This document shows positions 8,951-16,709 of a stretch of 64,000 bases of DNA, one piece after another. How positions within the stretch are numbered: the first letter of the stretch is position 1; each line of letters opens with the position of its first letter. The translations under genes were made by a program, and so were the position numbers. This stretch comes from Candidatus Latescibacterota bacterium (GTDB lineage: Bacteria > Latescibacterota > UBA2968), in NCBI GenBank assembly GCA_022821275.1, contig JAJEDY010000095.1, positions 87,545-151,544 of the forward strand. The letters run 5' to 3'. A model generated the notes under the pieces. That model ran no database searches. It saw nothing but the letters and a program-made list of their open reading frames with translations, and was not told where the DNA came from.

Positions 8951-9991
8951 TTAAAGATTGACTCGCATATTGCCCGCGTGGTGAGAGTCTAATATGCCCA
9001 GCATGATCTGGAGTGTTTTTCTGGCTTCGCGTGCGGGCGAGACGAGTGTGCCGCCGTTTTCCAGGACGTGGATGAGTTCCGAGACGGCGCCAATTTGTCG
9101 GATTTCCATATAGGGATCCACGGGAACTGTTGCATGCGACCACCAGCGCGGTTCTTGTGGGGTAATAACCTCGAATTTTTGATCTGAGATTTCAATTCTT
9201 CCATTTTCACATGTCAGAGAAAATTTCGATCCGTTAAACGCCATTTTGCGGCAGTTGTAAAATGCGCGTACGCCATTGTCAAAATGGATGTACGCAGAGG
9301 CATAAGGGTCGGTTGCCGGGTCGTGCCCGCCATCGCCTTTGTATTCGGTGAAGTGCTCGAATCCGGGTTCCAGTTCGCCGACCAGCCATTCGGGATTTGC
9401 TTCGGCAAAAAAGCACATCATGTCGATCATGTGCGTGCCGTTGCGGAACATCATGGCGCGCGTACCAAATTGGTCGCAGACGATGGTTCGCAAGCGGCCC
9501 ATTTCGCCGGATCGGATCATTTCCCTTGCTTGGAGATAACTCGGATACCAGCGGCGCGTGTGTTCAATTGAGAGGAGTACGTTATTTGCTTCTGCAGCTG
9601 CGATCATGCGGTCGGCGTCGTCCATGGTTGTTGCAATGGGTTTTTCGCACAGGATTGCCTGTGCCGACCCCTCGGCAGCGGCTACTGTGATGTCGGCGTG
9701 TGCGTGATCAGATGTCACGACACTGACGAGGTCGGGTTGCTCTTTGTCCAGCATTTCCCTGAAATCTGTGTACGTGTTCACATCGGGCCAGACGTCGCCC
9801 CAGCGCTCGCAGAAGTCGTCCAGTACTTCCTGACGCAAGTCGCATATGCCGACGACTTCTGTCTGTGCGTGTTTGTGATATGCCGATGCGTGCGACGGGG
9901 GCATGGCGCCGAAGACAGGTCCTCTGGTTTCATGTGGGCGGCTGGCACCAATGCCCGTCAAGCCTACGATTACAGCGCGATAGGTGTTCAT
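8951..9991 (-). CDS. Gfo/Idh/MocA family oxidoreductase
   Basis: 346 residues. The N-terminal Rossmann fold opens VIVGLTGIGASR, and the conserved catalytic-region motif CEKPIATTMDDADRM (EKP at 116-118) is present, followed by the alpha/beta substrate domain (SIEHTRRWYPSYLQ). Such enzymes oxidise or reduce sugars, inositols or related polyols with NAD(P). The N-terminal glycine motif is slightly expanded (GLTGIGASRPHETRGP), a variant often seen in predicted dehydrogenases of Poribacteria and Planctomycetes. It lies 15 bp after another family member and 13 bp before the cyclodeaminase-like gene, so it acts in the same pathway. Substrate unknown. Confidence 0.92.
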   Translation of the reverse strand: MNTYRAVIVGLTGIGASRPHETRGPVFGAMPPSHASAYHKHAQTEVVGICDLRQEVLDDFCERWGDVWPDVNTYTDFREMLDKEQPDLVSVVTSDHAHADITVAAAEGSAQAILCEKPIATTMDDADRMIAAAEANNVLLSIEHTRRWYPSYLQAREMIRSGEMGRLRTIVCDQFGTRAMMFRNGTHMIDMMCFFAEANPEWLVGELEPGFEHFTEYKGDGGHDPATDPYASAYIHFDNGVRAFYNCRKMAFNGSKFSLTCENGRIEISDQKFEVITPQEPRWWSHATVPVDPYMEIRQIGAVSELIHVLENGGTLVSPAREARKTLQIMLGILDSHHAGNMRVNL

Positions 9992-10006
9992 CTTGTACCT
10001 CCCTGA

Positions 10007-11056
10007 TTAGTCCAGTAAACGGTTGACGATGTGGTCTTCTGCATCAATTAAAGGATGTTGCTCATTTTGCAAGGGCAAGGTGACTGGTTCGCCTGTATGG
10101 GCGGCTTGATAGGCGGCTGTTGTGAGCAGGGCTATGGATAGTCCTTCTTCTGCACTGGTGACAGGTGTTGTGTCTTGTTCAATGCAGTGGATGAGATGCG
10201 CCACACAGGCCGCCATTCCCGCTGCTCTGGGCGGTGGCGTATCGACGAGCTTTCCGTTGACGGAATATCCCAGGCGATCTACCTGAACCCACGCGCCTTC
10301 GCCCGTGATGTTGACGCAATCGAATGTGGCGTCTTCGCGGCGCGCTTTTGATCGCCCCACGGTGAGTGTTGCAGTGAAATTGGGATACTCACACCAGAGC
10401 GTGGCGATGTCTTCTGTGCCAAATTGCGCGTATTCCTCAAAGTAGAGATTTTGCATTTGACAACTCACCCTGTTGGGCATGCCAAAAAACCAGAGCAGAG
10501 CATCCACGGTATGGCTGCCCAGGTTCATCAATTCACCCCCGCCATTTTGCACGGCTGGCGTCGGATAGCTCACATAGGACATGAGGTCGCCAAAGAATTG
10601 TTTTACGCTGTTGTGGGCATAAGCGGAGATACGTCCGTATTCGCCCTGGTCGAGGGCTTCTTTGAGTCTTATCATTGTGGGTGAAAACCGCGTGGGATAC
10701 GTCAGCAGTACTTTGTTCGATGCGCCAGCGACAGTATCGGCTATTTCTCTGGCTTCGACAACGGTTCGCGCGATGGCTTTATCGACGAGTACGTGTTTGC
10801 CGCAGGCGAGAGCTTTTTGGATTAGCGTGCGTTTGAGGTAAAAGTCCGTGCAGATGGAGACGATATCCACATTCGGGTCTTCCAGGACCGCGTCGTAGTC
10901 TCGCGCGACTTCAAGGCCGTATAGTTGAGATAGTGCCTCGCCTTTACCCGCGTGATGTTCGGCTGCTGCGACGATTTCGCAGTCTTCTCGTTCATGCCAG
11001 ATCGGGCCGTAAGTATTCTGGTGTGCCCGATTTCCAATTAGTCCAATGCGATACAT
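10007..11056 (-). CDS. Gfo/Idh/MocA family oxidoreductase, divergent EKP motif
   Basis: 349 residues. It starts MYRIGLIGNRAHQNTYGPIW, a Rossmann start with a degenerate glycine pattern, and where the family has EKP it reads LVDKAIARTV (DKA at 92-94). The C-terminal domain (NGGGELMNLGSHTVDALLWF) contains the usual GSH-x-x-D metal/substrate-region histidine. The loss of Glu and Pro in the EKP motif could change cofactor geometry but Lys is kept. It is translated 3 bp after the nitrilase gene, which implies coupling. With the neighbouring dehydrogenase it may perform consecutive oxidation and reduction of one substrate. Confidence 0.88.
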   Translation of the reverse strand: MYRIGLIGNRAHQNTYGPIWHEREDCEIVAAAEHHAGKGEALSQLYGLEVARDYDAVLEDPNVDIVSICTDFYLKRTLIQKALACGKHVLVDKAIARTVVEAREIADTVAGASNKVLLTYPTRFSPTMIRLKEALDQGEYGRISAYAHNSVKQFFGDLMSYVSYPTPAVQNGGGELMNLGSHTVDALLWFFGMPNRVSCQMQNLYFEEYAQFGTEDIATLWCEYPNFTATLTVGRSKARREDATFDCVNITGEGAWVQVDRLGYSVNGKLVDTPPPRAAGMAACVAHLIHCIEQDTTPVTSAEEGLSIALLTTAAYQAAHTGEPVTLPLQNEQHPLIDAEDHIVNRLLD

Positions 11057-11059
11057 GGG

Positions 11060-11881
11060 TTATTCCCCTCCGTAGGTGGGCGATGAAAATGCGGGTTGTT
11101 GCGACCAGTGGTCAGTTTTTCCCATGATGCCGTAGAGTTCGGGACGCCGGTCGCTCAGATGGTTTTCATCCGATGCGTCTTTGAGATCGATTTTGTGGAT
11201 CAATACATCTGGTACGTTGGATTGCAATTTTGCCGCGATTTTGCCGACAGGGTCTGTGATCAGGGCTACGTTGGGATGCGCGAAGCACACGAACATCTGA
11301 TTTTCATAGGATCGCGTGCGCATCCACCATTCATTTTCTTCATGCCACATGCCATAGGTGGGCATGAGACAGATTTTCGCGCCTTTGAGGCGCAATGTGC
11401 GGATCGATTCGGGCCATCGCCGGTCCGCACAGATTACTATGCCTACGGTGCCAATGTCGAGGTCGAATACGGGCAGGTCATCGCCGCGTACAAAGCGGTG
11501 ATCGTGCGTTTGCAAATGCGTTTTGTAATATGTTCCGACAATTTTTCCCGCGCGGTTCACCAATATAGCGGCATTGTAAAAATATCCCGCGCGTTTTTCA
11601 GTGTATCCAAAAACGATGTGGGTGCGCGATGCATGTGCCATTTCGCATACCTGTTGGATGTACGCACTCTGCTCGACGTCCTGTGCGACTTCGGCAAAGC
11701 GCTCTGCGGTCCAATTTTTTTCTGTTACCGCGTATCCATCCAGGAAACATTCCGGGGTTATGAATACGTCTGTATCTTTTCCATGTGTGGCAAATTGTTT
11801 TTCAAATACTGCCCAATTTTCCTCGACATCCCACTTTTTTGGCATGGCTTTTAGCATGCCGATTTTGATTTTAGCAGGCAT
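11060..11881 (-). CDS. Carbon-nitrogen hydrolase (nitrilase/omega-amidase superfamily)
   Basis: 273 residues with the complete Glu-Lys-Cys triad of the nitrilase superfamily: Glu44 in FITPECFLDGY, Lys120 in GTYYKTHLQTH and Cys151 in VGIVICADRRWPE. It probably hydrolyses an amide or carbamoyl compound; nitrilase activity proper is less likely because most stand-alone relatives are amidases. The start overlaps the upstream PLP-enzyme gene by 11 bp and the stop is 3 bp before the next dehydrogenase, so it is firmly embedded in the operon. It may release ammonia or an acid from a product of the operon. Confidence 0.92.
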   Translation of the reverse strand: MPAKIKIGMLKAMPKKWDVEENWAVFEKQFATHGKDTDVFITPECFLDGYAVTEKNWTAERFAEVAQDVEQSAYIQQVCEMAHASRTHIVFGYTEKRAGYFYNAAILVNRAGKIVGTYYKTHLQTHDHRFVRGDDLPVFDLDIGTVGIVICADRRWPESIRTLRLKGAKICLMPTYGMWHEENEWWMRTRSYENQMFVCFAHPNVALITDPVGKIAAKLQSNVPDVLIHKIDLKDASDENHLSDRRPELYGIMGKTDHWSQQPAFSSPTYGGE

Positions 11882-13040
11882 GTTGTTTCCCCTCTTTTAC
11901 GTCTCTCAGTGCTTGTTCAAAATCCGCGCATAAGTCCTCAGCGGCTTCGATGCCGACTGCTACGCGGATCAGTCGTTCGGAGATTCCCGCGTCGCGTCTT
12001 TCCTCTTCAGTAAGTCCCGAGTGCGATGTTTGTACGGGGCGGGTGATGAGTGTTTCGATGCCGCCCAGGCTGGGTGCGGAGATTGGCAATTGTAGTTTCG
12101 AGATTACCGCATCGGCTACGCGGCTGTCGCCCACTATTTCAAAGCTCAATACGCCGCCGCATCCTTTAAATAGTGTTTTTGCACAGTTGTGTTGTGGGTG
12201 GGTAGATAAGCCCGGATAATTTACGCGTACTACGGATAGGTGGTTTTCCAGGAAGGAGGCCAGTGCGTATGCGTTTTCGTTTTGTTTTTCCATGCGCAGG
12301 GCGAGGGTTTTCATGCCGCGCAATAAGAGAGAGCAGGCGTGTGGGTCCAGGCAGCCGCCCATGACATTCAGGCGGTGCGTTATGCGGGTGATTAGTTCGC
12401 GTGATCCGATCGCGCAACCAGCTACGATATCCGAGTGTCCGTTCAGGTATTTTGTGCAACTGTGTAAGGAGAGGTCAAAGCCGATCTCTAAAGGACGGAA
12501 GTTCACAGGCGAGGCAAAGGTGTTGTCGATCATGGAGATGAGGCTGTGGGATTGGGCAAAGGCGACGACGGATGGAAGGTCGGCGACTTCCAGCAGGGGG
12601 TTGCTCATGGTTTCGACATAGATGGCGCGGGTTTCGGGACGGACGAGTTTTTTCCATTCTTCTGGGGCGTTTCCCGAGACGAAATCGACGTCGATTCCAA
12701 AGTCGGCGATGTCGTGCGCCAAAAAAGCACGCGTTCCGCCGTAGAGACAATTTTGTGCGAGGAGGTGGTCGCCTTTTTTTAGTACGGTCAATAGAGCGGT
12801 GGTGATTGCCGCCATGCCCGATGCGGTGACGACGGCGGCTTCTCCTCCCGCAATTTGTGCCAATTTTTCATGGACGACGGTGTGATTGGGGGTGTTGTTC
12901 AGGCGAAGGTATTTTATGTCGTGGTAACTGTCTTCACTGCTGTATGCAAATGTGGCGCTCTGAAATACGGGGAGCGCGACCGCGCCTTCGTATTTTTTTT
13001 CTTCTTCTCCTGCGTGGATTAGTTGCGTTTCAAGGTTCAT
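11871..13040 (-). CDS. Cys/Met metabolism PLP-dependent enzyme (cystathionine gamma-synthase/lyase type)
   Basis: 389 residues. The fold-type I features of the trans-sulfuration family are all there: ETQLIHAGEE at the start, the PLP phosphate loop ASGMAAITTALL, IDNTFASPVNFRPLE with the cofactor-binding Asp, and the Schiff-base lysine Lys197 in SLHSCTKYLNGHSD. The C-terminus keeps the substrate-binding arginine region (LIRVAVGIEAAEDL). Members act as cystathionine gamma-synthase, beta/gamma-lyase, methionine gamma-lyase or O-acylhomoserine sulfhydrylase, and I cannot separate these by eye. It is the first gene of the five-gene operon, so the pathway may start from a sulfur or other gamma-substituted amino acid. 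Confidence 0.92.
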   Translation of the reverse strand: MNLETQLIHAGEEEKKYEGAVALPVFQSATFAYSSEDSYHDIKYLRLNNTPNHTVVHEKLAQIAGGEAAVVTASGMAAITTALLTVLKKGDHLLAQNCLYGGTRAFLAHDIADFGIDVDFVSGNAPEEWKKLVRPETRAIYVETMSNPLLEVADLPSVVAFAQSHSLISMIDNTFASPVNFRPLEIGFDLSLHSCTKYLNGHSDIVAGCAIGSRELITRITHRLNVMGGCLDPHACSLLLRGMKTLALRMEKQNENAYALASFLENHLSVVRVNYPGLSTHPQHNCAKTLFKGCGGVLSFEIVGDSRVADAVISKLQLPISAPSLGGIETLITRPVQTSHSGLTEEERRDAGISERLIRVAVGIEAAEDLCADFEQALRDVKEGKQHAC

Positions 13041-13058
13041 GTGTGGTTCCTCGGTTAT

Positions 13059-13087
13059 GTAGGGGCGGCGCCCCTGTGCCCGCCCGC
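13059..13087. repeat. GC-rich palindromic intergenic repeat
   Basis: GTAGGGGCGGCGCCCCTGTG followed by CCCGCCCGC lies just upstream of the PLP-enzyme gene. AGGGGC-GGC-GCCCCT (13061-13075) is a perfect inverted repeat. It resembles the GTAGGGGCGAGGCATGCCTC units seen near 47.1 kb and 58.8 kb, so it is probably a member of the same dispersed family. Confidence 0.6.
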
Positions 13088-13220
13088 GCTAAGATAGGCG
13101 TTTTAAGTTGTTACCCCCAGTCCCCAGCCCCTGCCTTTCCCTATGATTATACATTCCGACGTTGAGGGCAACCCAAAACACTATTGCCATTTGCTATCCG
13201 GGAGAATAGCCCGTTTCCGC

Positions 13221-13249
13221 TTGACAGTTCTTCTCGGTTTTGATACCTT
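13221..13249 (+). promoter_or_regulatory. Promoter of tRNA-Arg
   Basis: A perfect -35 box TTGACA at 13221-13226 is followed after 17 bp by a weak -10 (TACCTT, 13244-13249), about 55 bp before the tRNA. The region 13041-13303 is otherwise free of genes. A second possible start further down cannot be excluded. Confidence 0.45.
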
Positions 13250-13303
13250 TTTCTGCCTTACGGCGTTATGATGTATTGCAGATATACTAAGTACCTGATT
13301 TTA

Positions 13304-13380
13304 GCGGACGTAGCTCAACTGGATAGAGCACCTGACTACGGATCAGACGGTTCCGGGTTCGAATCCTGGCGTCCGCACCA
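13304..13380 (+). tRNA. tRNA-Arg (anticodon ACG)
   Basis: A 77-nt cloverleaf: acceptor stem GCGGACG pairs with CGTCCGC, the D-arm is GCTC...GAGC, the anticodon loop is CTACGGA giving ACG, the T-arm is CCGGG-TTCGAAT-CCTGG and CCA is encoded. Position 27-43 is a C-A mismatch, otherwise all stems pair. It reads CGN arginine codons after A34 deamination. A strong terminator follows 12 bp downstream. Confidence 0.97.
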
Positions 13381-13392
13381 GATCGAGAGAAG

Positions 13393-13425
13393 GGGTTACA
13401 TCGCGACGGTGTAACCCTTTTTTTT
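13393..13425 (+). terminator. Rho-independent terminator of tRNA-Arg
   Basis: GGGTTACA (13393-13400) and TGTAACCC (13410-13417) form a perfect 8-bp stem around a 9-nt loop, followed by eight T residues (13418-13425). Confidence 0.93.
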
Positions 13426-13450
13426 ATACAAAATAACGGAGAGTGTTTAC

Positions 13451-14701
13451 ATGGCGCGTTTTTTGAGACATAGTCTGTTTGCTCTGCTGGCTGTTTTTCT
13501 GTCCTTACACCCGATTTTTGCGACTGAAATTCCCCAGGGAGATCCCGCAGAGTTGGGGTTTTCTGCAGAGCATCTTGCGAAGATCCAACCCGCAATGCAG
13601 GCGCTGGTGGATTCCGGAAAATTTGTAGGTGTTTTGACGCTGATCGCCCGAAAAGGCAAAATTGTGCATTTCGAGACTGCGGGCTTGCGGGATCGGGAAT
13701 TGAATAAGCCAATGACTGAGGATACGCTTTTTCGCATTTATTCTATGACCAAACCGGTTACCAGTGTTGCGATTATGATGCTCTACGAAGCGGGCAAGCT
13801 GAAGATGGACGATCCGGTGTCTAAGTTTATTCCCGAATTTGCCGATACAAAAGTTTATACGGGTGGTGGGACCGAGAATCCTGTTCTGGCGCCGCTCGAT
13901 CGCGAGATAACGATTGCGGATTTGCTGTCGCATACGTCTGGTTTGACGTATGGCATTTTTGGGCAGACATCCGTCGATACGCTTTATCGGATTGCGAATT
14001 TGTATTCGATTACATCAAATGTCGAATATGTCCAGAAGGTGGCCCAGCTTCCCCTGCGTTTTCAGCCCGGTACCCGATGGCTCTATAGCGTGGCGACTGA
14101 TATTCTCGGTCGCGTGGTCGAGGTGGCTTCTGGTATGTCTTTGGGCGCGTTTTTCTCAGAGCGCATTTTTGGGCCTTTAGAGATGGTCGATACGGGTTTT
14201 TATGTGCCGGAGGAGAAGCGCGATCGCATGGCTACGCTGTATGGAAAGGACGATGAGGGCAATTTCAGGGCGCGCAACCGTCAGAGCAATATGCGGCGCA
14301 ATGCACGGGAATCTGGCGGTGGCGGGTTGGTGAGTACGGCTCGGGATTATCTCCGATTTTCCCAGATGTTGCTCAATGGGGGTGCGTTGTACGGTACGCG
14401 TATTTTGAAGCCGGAGACGATCCAGCTTATGACGGCTAATCATTTACCCGAGACGGCACGTTACCGACATCGCCAGCGCAAGAGCGATGGTTTTGGATAC
14501 GGTTTTTCTGTGATTGTGGATGAGACCGAGACGCGTTGGGAGGATAGAAATGGGACGTATTACTGGTCTGGTATTGCCAAGACGCATTTCTGGATTGATC
14601 CGCAGAATGAGATGGTTTCTATGGTGTGGACCCAGTTGCGCGGATCGGGCAATATTACGCGGCCTTTCCAGCCTCTGGTTTACAAGGCGCTTGTTGAGTA
14701 G
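13451..14701 (+). CDS. Exported serine hydrolase of the class C beta-lactamase fold
   Basis: 416 residues with a Sec signal peptide (MARFLRHSLFALLAVFLSLH, predicted cleavage near PIFA-TE). The nucleophile motif SxxK is Ser98-Met-Thr-Lys101 in RIYSMTKPVTS. The tyrosine motif appears as WLYSVATDILG, that is Tyr-Ser-Val where class C enzymes have Tyr-x-Asn. This loss of the canonical Asn, and the genomic context, point to an esterase or D-aminopeptidase-like enzyme (EstB type) rather than an antibiotic-hydrolysing lactamase. It acts in the periplasm or outside. GGAG lies just before ATG 13451. It is a single gene between two tRNA genes. Confidence 0.93.
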   Translation: MARFLRHSLFALLAVFLSLHPIFATEIPQGDPAELGFSAEHLAKIQPAMQALVDSGKFVGVLTLIARKGKIVHFETAGLRDRELNKPMTEDTLFRIYSMTKPVTSVAIMMLYEAGKLKMDDPVSKFIPEFADTKVYTGGGTENPVLAPLDREITIADLLSHTSGLTYGIFGQTSVDTLYRIANLYSITSNVEYVQKVAQLPLRFQPGTRWLYSVATDILGRVVEVASGMSLGAFFSERIFGPLEMVDTGFYVPEEKRDRMATLYGKDDEGNFRARNRQSNMRRNARESGGGGLVSTARDYLRFSQMLLNGGALYGTRILKPETIQLMTANHLPETARYRHRQRKSDGFGYGFSVIVDETETRWEDRNGTYYWSGIAKTHFWIDPQNEMVSMVWTQLRGSGNITRPFQPLVYKALVE

Positions 14702-14707
14702 GGAGGC

Positions 14708-14736
14708 TTGACAAAAGTATCGAACTTTATTAGGTT
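14708..14736 (+). promoter_or_regulatory. Promoter of tRNA-Glu
   Basis: TTGACA at 14708-14713, a 17-bp spacer and TAGGTT at 14731-14736, ending 20 bp before the first tRNA base. The perfect -35 compensates for a poor -10. Confidence 0.55.
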
Positions 14737-14756
14737 GTCGCCATCATGTTGTGCGT

Positions 14757-14832
14757 GACCCCGTCGTTCAGTGGCCTAGGACACCAGACTCTCACTCTGG
14801 AGACGGGGGTTCGACTCCCCTCGGGGTCACCA
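14757..14832 (+). tRNA. tRNA-Glu (anticodon CUC)
   Basis: A 76-nt cloverleaf with acceptor GACCCCG/CGGGGTC, anticodon stem CCAGA/TCTGG around loop CTCTCAC (anticodon CUC), T-loop TTCGACT and encoded CCA. It reads GAG. The GAA-reading isoacceptor must be elsewhere in the genome. Confidence 0.97.
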
Positions 14833-14860
14833 AAATAAAAGTGTTTTTTTAATATGAAAA

Positions 14861-14899
14861 AGGTCGTGAGGATTTATTCTTCACGACCTTTTGTTTTTT
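14861..14899. terminator. Terminator after tRNA-Glu, probably bidirectional
   Basis: AGGTCGTGA (14861-14869) pairs with TCACGACCT (14881-14889). On the plus strand TTTTGTTTTTT follows; on the minus strand the hairpin is followed by a short T-run (AAAAA at 14856-14860 on plus), so it can also stop the XRE gene read from the other side. Confidence 0.88.
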
Positions 14900-14919
14900 G
14901 CGGCATGTGCGAGTCGGTA

Positions 14920-15612
14920 TCACTCTGGGAGATAGACATTGTGTTCGATATCGTCTTCGACTCCCAGGCGGGATAGTAACTCCTCTATGACATCTGAATC
15001 AAATTTCACCTGCTCTGCGAGATTGACCAATTTGGTGTACGTGATTTCATCGCGTCGATAGGCTTCAATAGCCATTCCCATGAAATTGAGCACAAAGTTG
15101 CTAAAAGGATATTCTCGCCCTGCTTCAATGTTTAGATGTCGCGCCAGTTGAGATAAGTTGCGAATAGGGTCAACCCCTAACTCGATACGATCGCGTTCCG
15201 CCTCTGCTGCCTGTTCGCCTATTTGAATGGATTCCCATATATTTTTAGATGCAAGATAGACCCCTTCCTGATCCAGCCCCAAAAGTTCTTTCAGGTTTGT
15301 ATATGCTCTAAAAAGTTCGTTAGCGTCCCGAAGTGAATCGCTGGAGTTTTCGATTAGGTCTGGATGAGCGCGAAACAGAACAGCAAGCGCGTCTTGCTCG
15401 ATAGGTCTTTCTTCTAAGAAACTGGCCATATCTCGCCCATAAAGACGCGATAGACGCATAAGTTCCAGTGAGCTAACCGCCCGCTTTCCCGACTCAATTT
15501 GAGAAATTGCAACATGGGTAAGTTCAACCTGATCGGCAACTCGCTGTTGGGTCAACCCAATTGCCTCACGCGCCCTTTTTAATCGCTGTCCCAAATCCCG
15601 TTGCATCAGCAT
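14920..15612 (-). CDS. XRE-family transcriptional regulator
   Basis: 230 residues. Residues about 7-62 are a clear Cro/CI-type HTH: LGQRLKRAREAIGLTQQRVA, then a recognition helix region ELTHVAISQIESGKRAVSSL. The C-terminal 160 residues are helical and resemble the regulator that usually precedes an ImmA/IrrE metallopeptidase, but no HExxH protease is found next to it here. It lies 123 bp downstream of the methyltransferase-ParB-nuclease trio, on the same strand, so it may act as the controller of that module as C-proteins do in restriction-modification systems. That link is inference from position. Confidence 0.88.
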   Translation of the reverse strand: MLMQRDLGQRLKRAREAIGLTQQRVADQVELTHVAISQIESGKRAVSSLELMRLSRLYGRDMASFLEERPIEQDALAVLFRAHPDLIENSSDSLRDANELFRAYTNLKELLGLDQEGVYLASKNIWESIQIGEQAAEAERDRIELGVDPIRNLSQLARHLNIEAGREYPFSNFVLNFMGMAIEAYRRDEITYTKLVNLAEQVKFDSDVIEELLSRLGVEDDIEHNVYLPE

Positions 15613-15734
15613 TTTGTCATCTCCGCTATCGTTACTGGTTTGGATAATTTGAAGTCAGACTAAAAATTCTGGAGATGCCCAATTCTTGGTCAATGATCTA
15701 CTGTTGGCTTACTTGAAGCTCGTGTTGCTCAGTT

Positions 15735-16709
15735 TCAAGATTGGTCAACTAACGACCAAGCGGGTAGGTATTCTTGAATCTCTTGGAAAATCTTACGGAT
15801 GTCAGTAGGCAGATTTTTTTGTTTAAATAGATTAGATTGCTCTAATAGCCAGCATATTCTGTATCGGTCACAAAGAATGCAATCAATAATGCGGTCTGGA
15901 GATACATTCCATTTCTGGGCAGTTGTCCGGGGAAAGTGAGGTATCATCAAAAAATTGGAACTATTCACTTGGATATCAACAAATGCCAACAAAGAAGAAT
16001 TCGGCATTGCTTCATGTTTTTTGCGCCACCAATATTTCGCCACCGTGCATTGTGCGAAGGCAAAAAAGGGATACTCTAAATTGTCATTAAAAGGACAAAT
16101 GGCGACAATGTCGATGCCGTATTCTCTTTGTGAATCTGGGATTTCGTTTTCTCGCTTCAACATAGCATTTAATTTTTTTGCCAAAACAGGAACAGCCTGA
16201 CTTGCAGAGTTCCCGAAAATTTCCCTACGATCTTTGCTGTGCTTACTGAATAGCAATACCTCCGCCCAATCCGGAAACAACGCTTGCATCGCCTGTTTGC
16301 AGATAATTTCAAAATTGACTGGTAAAGAATTTTTTAAATCGAAAAACGAATCATGGAACGAGCAAGCCAATAAAAAAAGATATGACAAGTGATTTTTTGT
16401 CCCAGCCTTAATCGAAAGACGAACTTCACGTCCGTCGCATTCGAATGGATATAAACCCTCCAGCCAAAGTACACGTGACTTAATAAGGTCTATTGCGTTA
16501 TCAAAATTTGGCTCATATTCGTCTATCCACTCATCCCCTTCAAGATGCGAATCATCACCCGAAGAAATCTCATCTTTAATAATATCGACAAAATCGGCAT
16601 AATTAAAGCAACCATCAGATTCATCGGAAAACGCGACATAACACTCTATATGATCAGCTAACCCGACCGCATCCTCAATGGTTATTTTATTCCAAGCCGA
16701 ATCAATCAT
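15735..16709 (-). CDS. Candidate restriction-type nuclease, third gene of the methyltransferase-ParB trio
   Basis: 324 residues, no family I can name. The C-terminal half contains GIDIVAICPFND (Asp200) followed by FFAFAQCTVAKYWWRKKHE. The spacing and strand pattern GxDhVAhxP-x(n)-hxQC-x-x-x-x-W-x-x-K resembles a PD-(D/E)XK nuclease core in which the Glu is Gln220 and Lys is displaced, as I recall for several restriction-associated proteins. The N-terminus is acidic and helical. Its ATG overlaps the stop of the ParB-like gene by 4 bp (ATGA), so it is translationally coupled to a methyltransferase operon, which favours the effector or restriction subunit. Function otherwise unknown. Confidence 0.7.
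   Translation of the reverse strand: MIDSAWNKITIEDAVGLADHIECYVAFSDESDGCFNYADFVDIIKDEISSGDDSHLEGDEWIDEYEPNFDNAIDLIKSRVLWLEGLYPFECDGREVRLSIKAGTKNHLSYLFLLACSFHDSFFDLKNSLPVNFEIICKQAMQALFPDWAEVLLFSKHSKDRREIFGNSASQAVPVLAKKLNAMLKRENEIPDSQREYGIDIVAICPFNDNLEYPFFAFAQCTVAKYWWRKKHEAMPNSSLLAFVDIQVNSSNFLMIPHFPRTTAQKWNVSPDRIIDCILCDRYRICWLLEQSNLFKQKNLPTDIRKIFQEIQEYLPAWSLVDQS

Noticed and set aside
13451..14701. Antibiotic-resistance beta-lactamase
   Set aside because: SxxK is present but the Tyr-x-Asn motif is YSV and the family is dominated by esterases and peptidases, so resistance is not supported.
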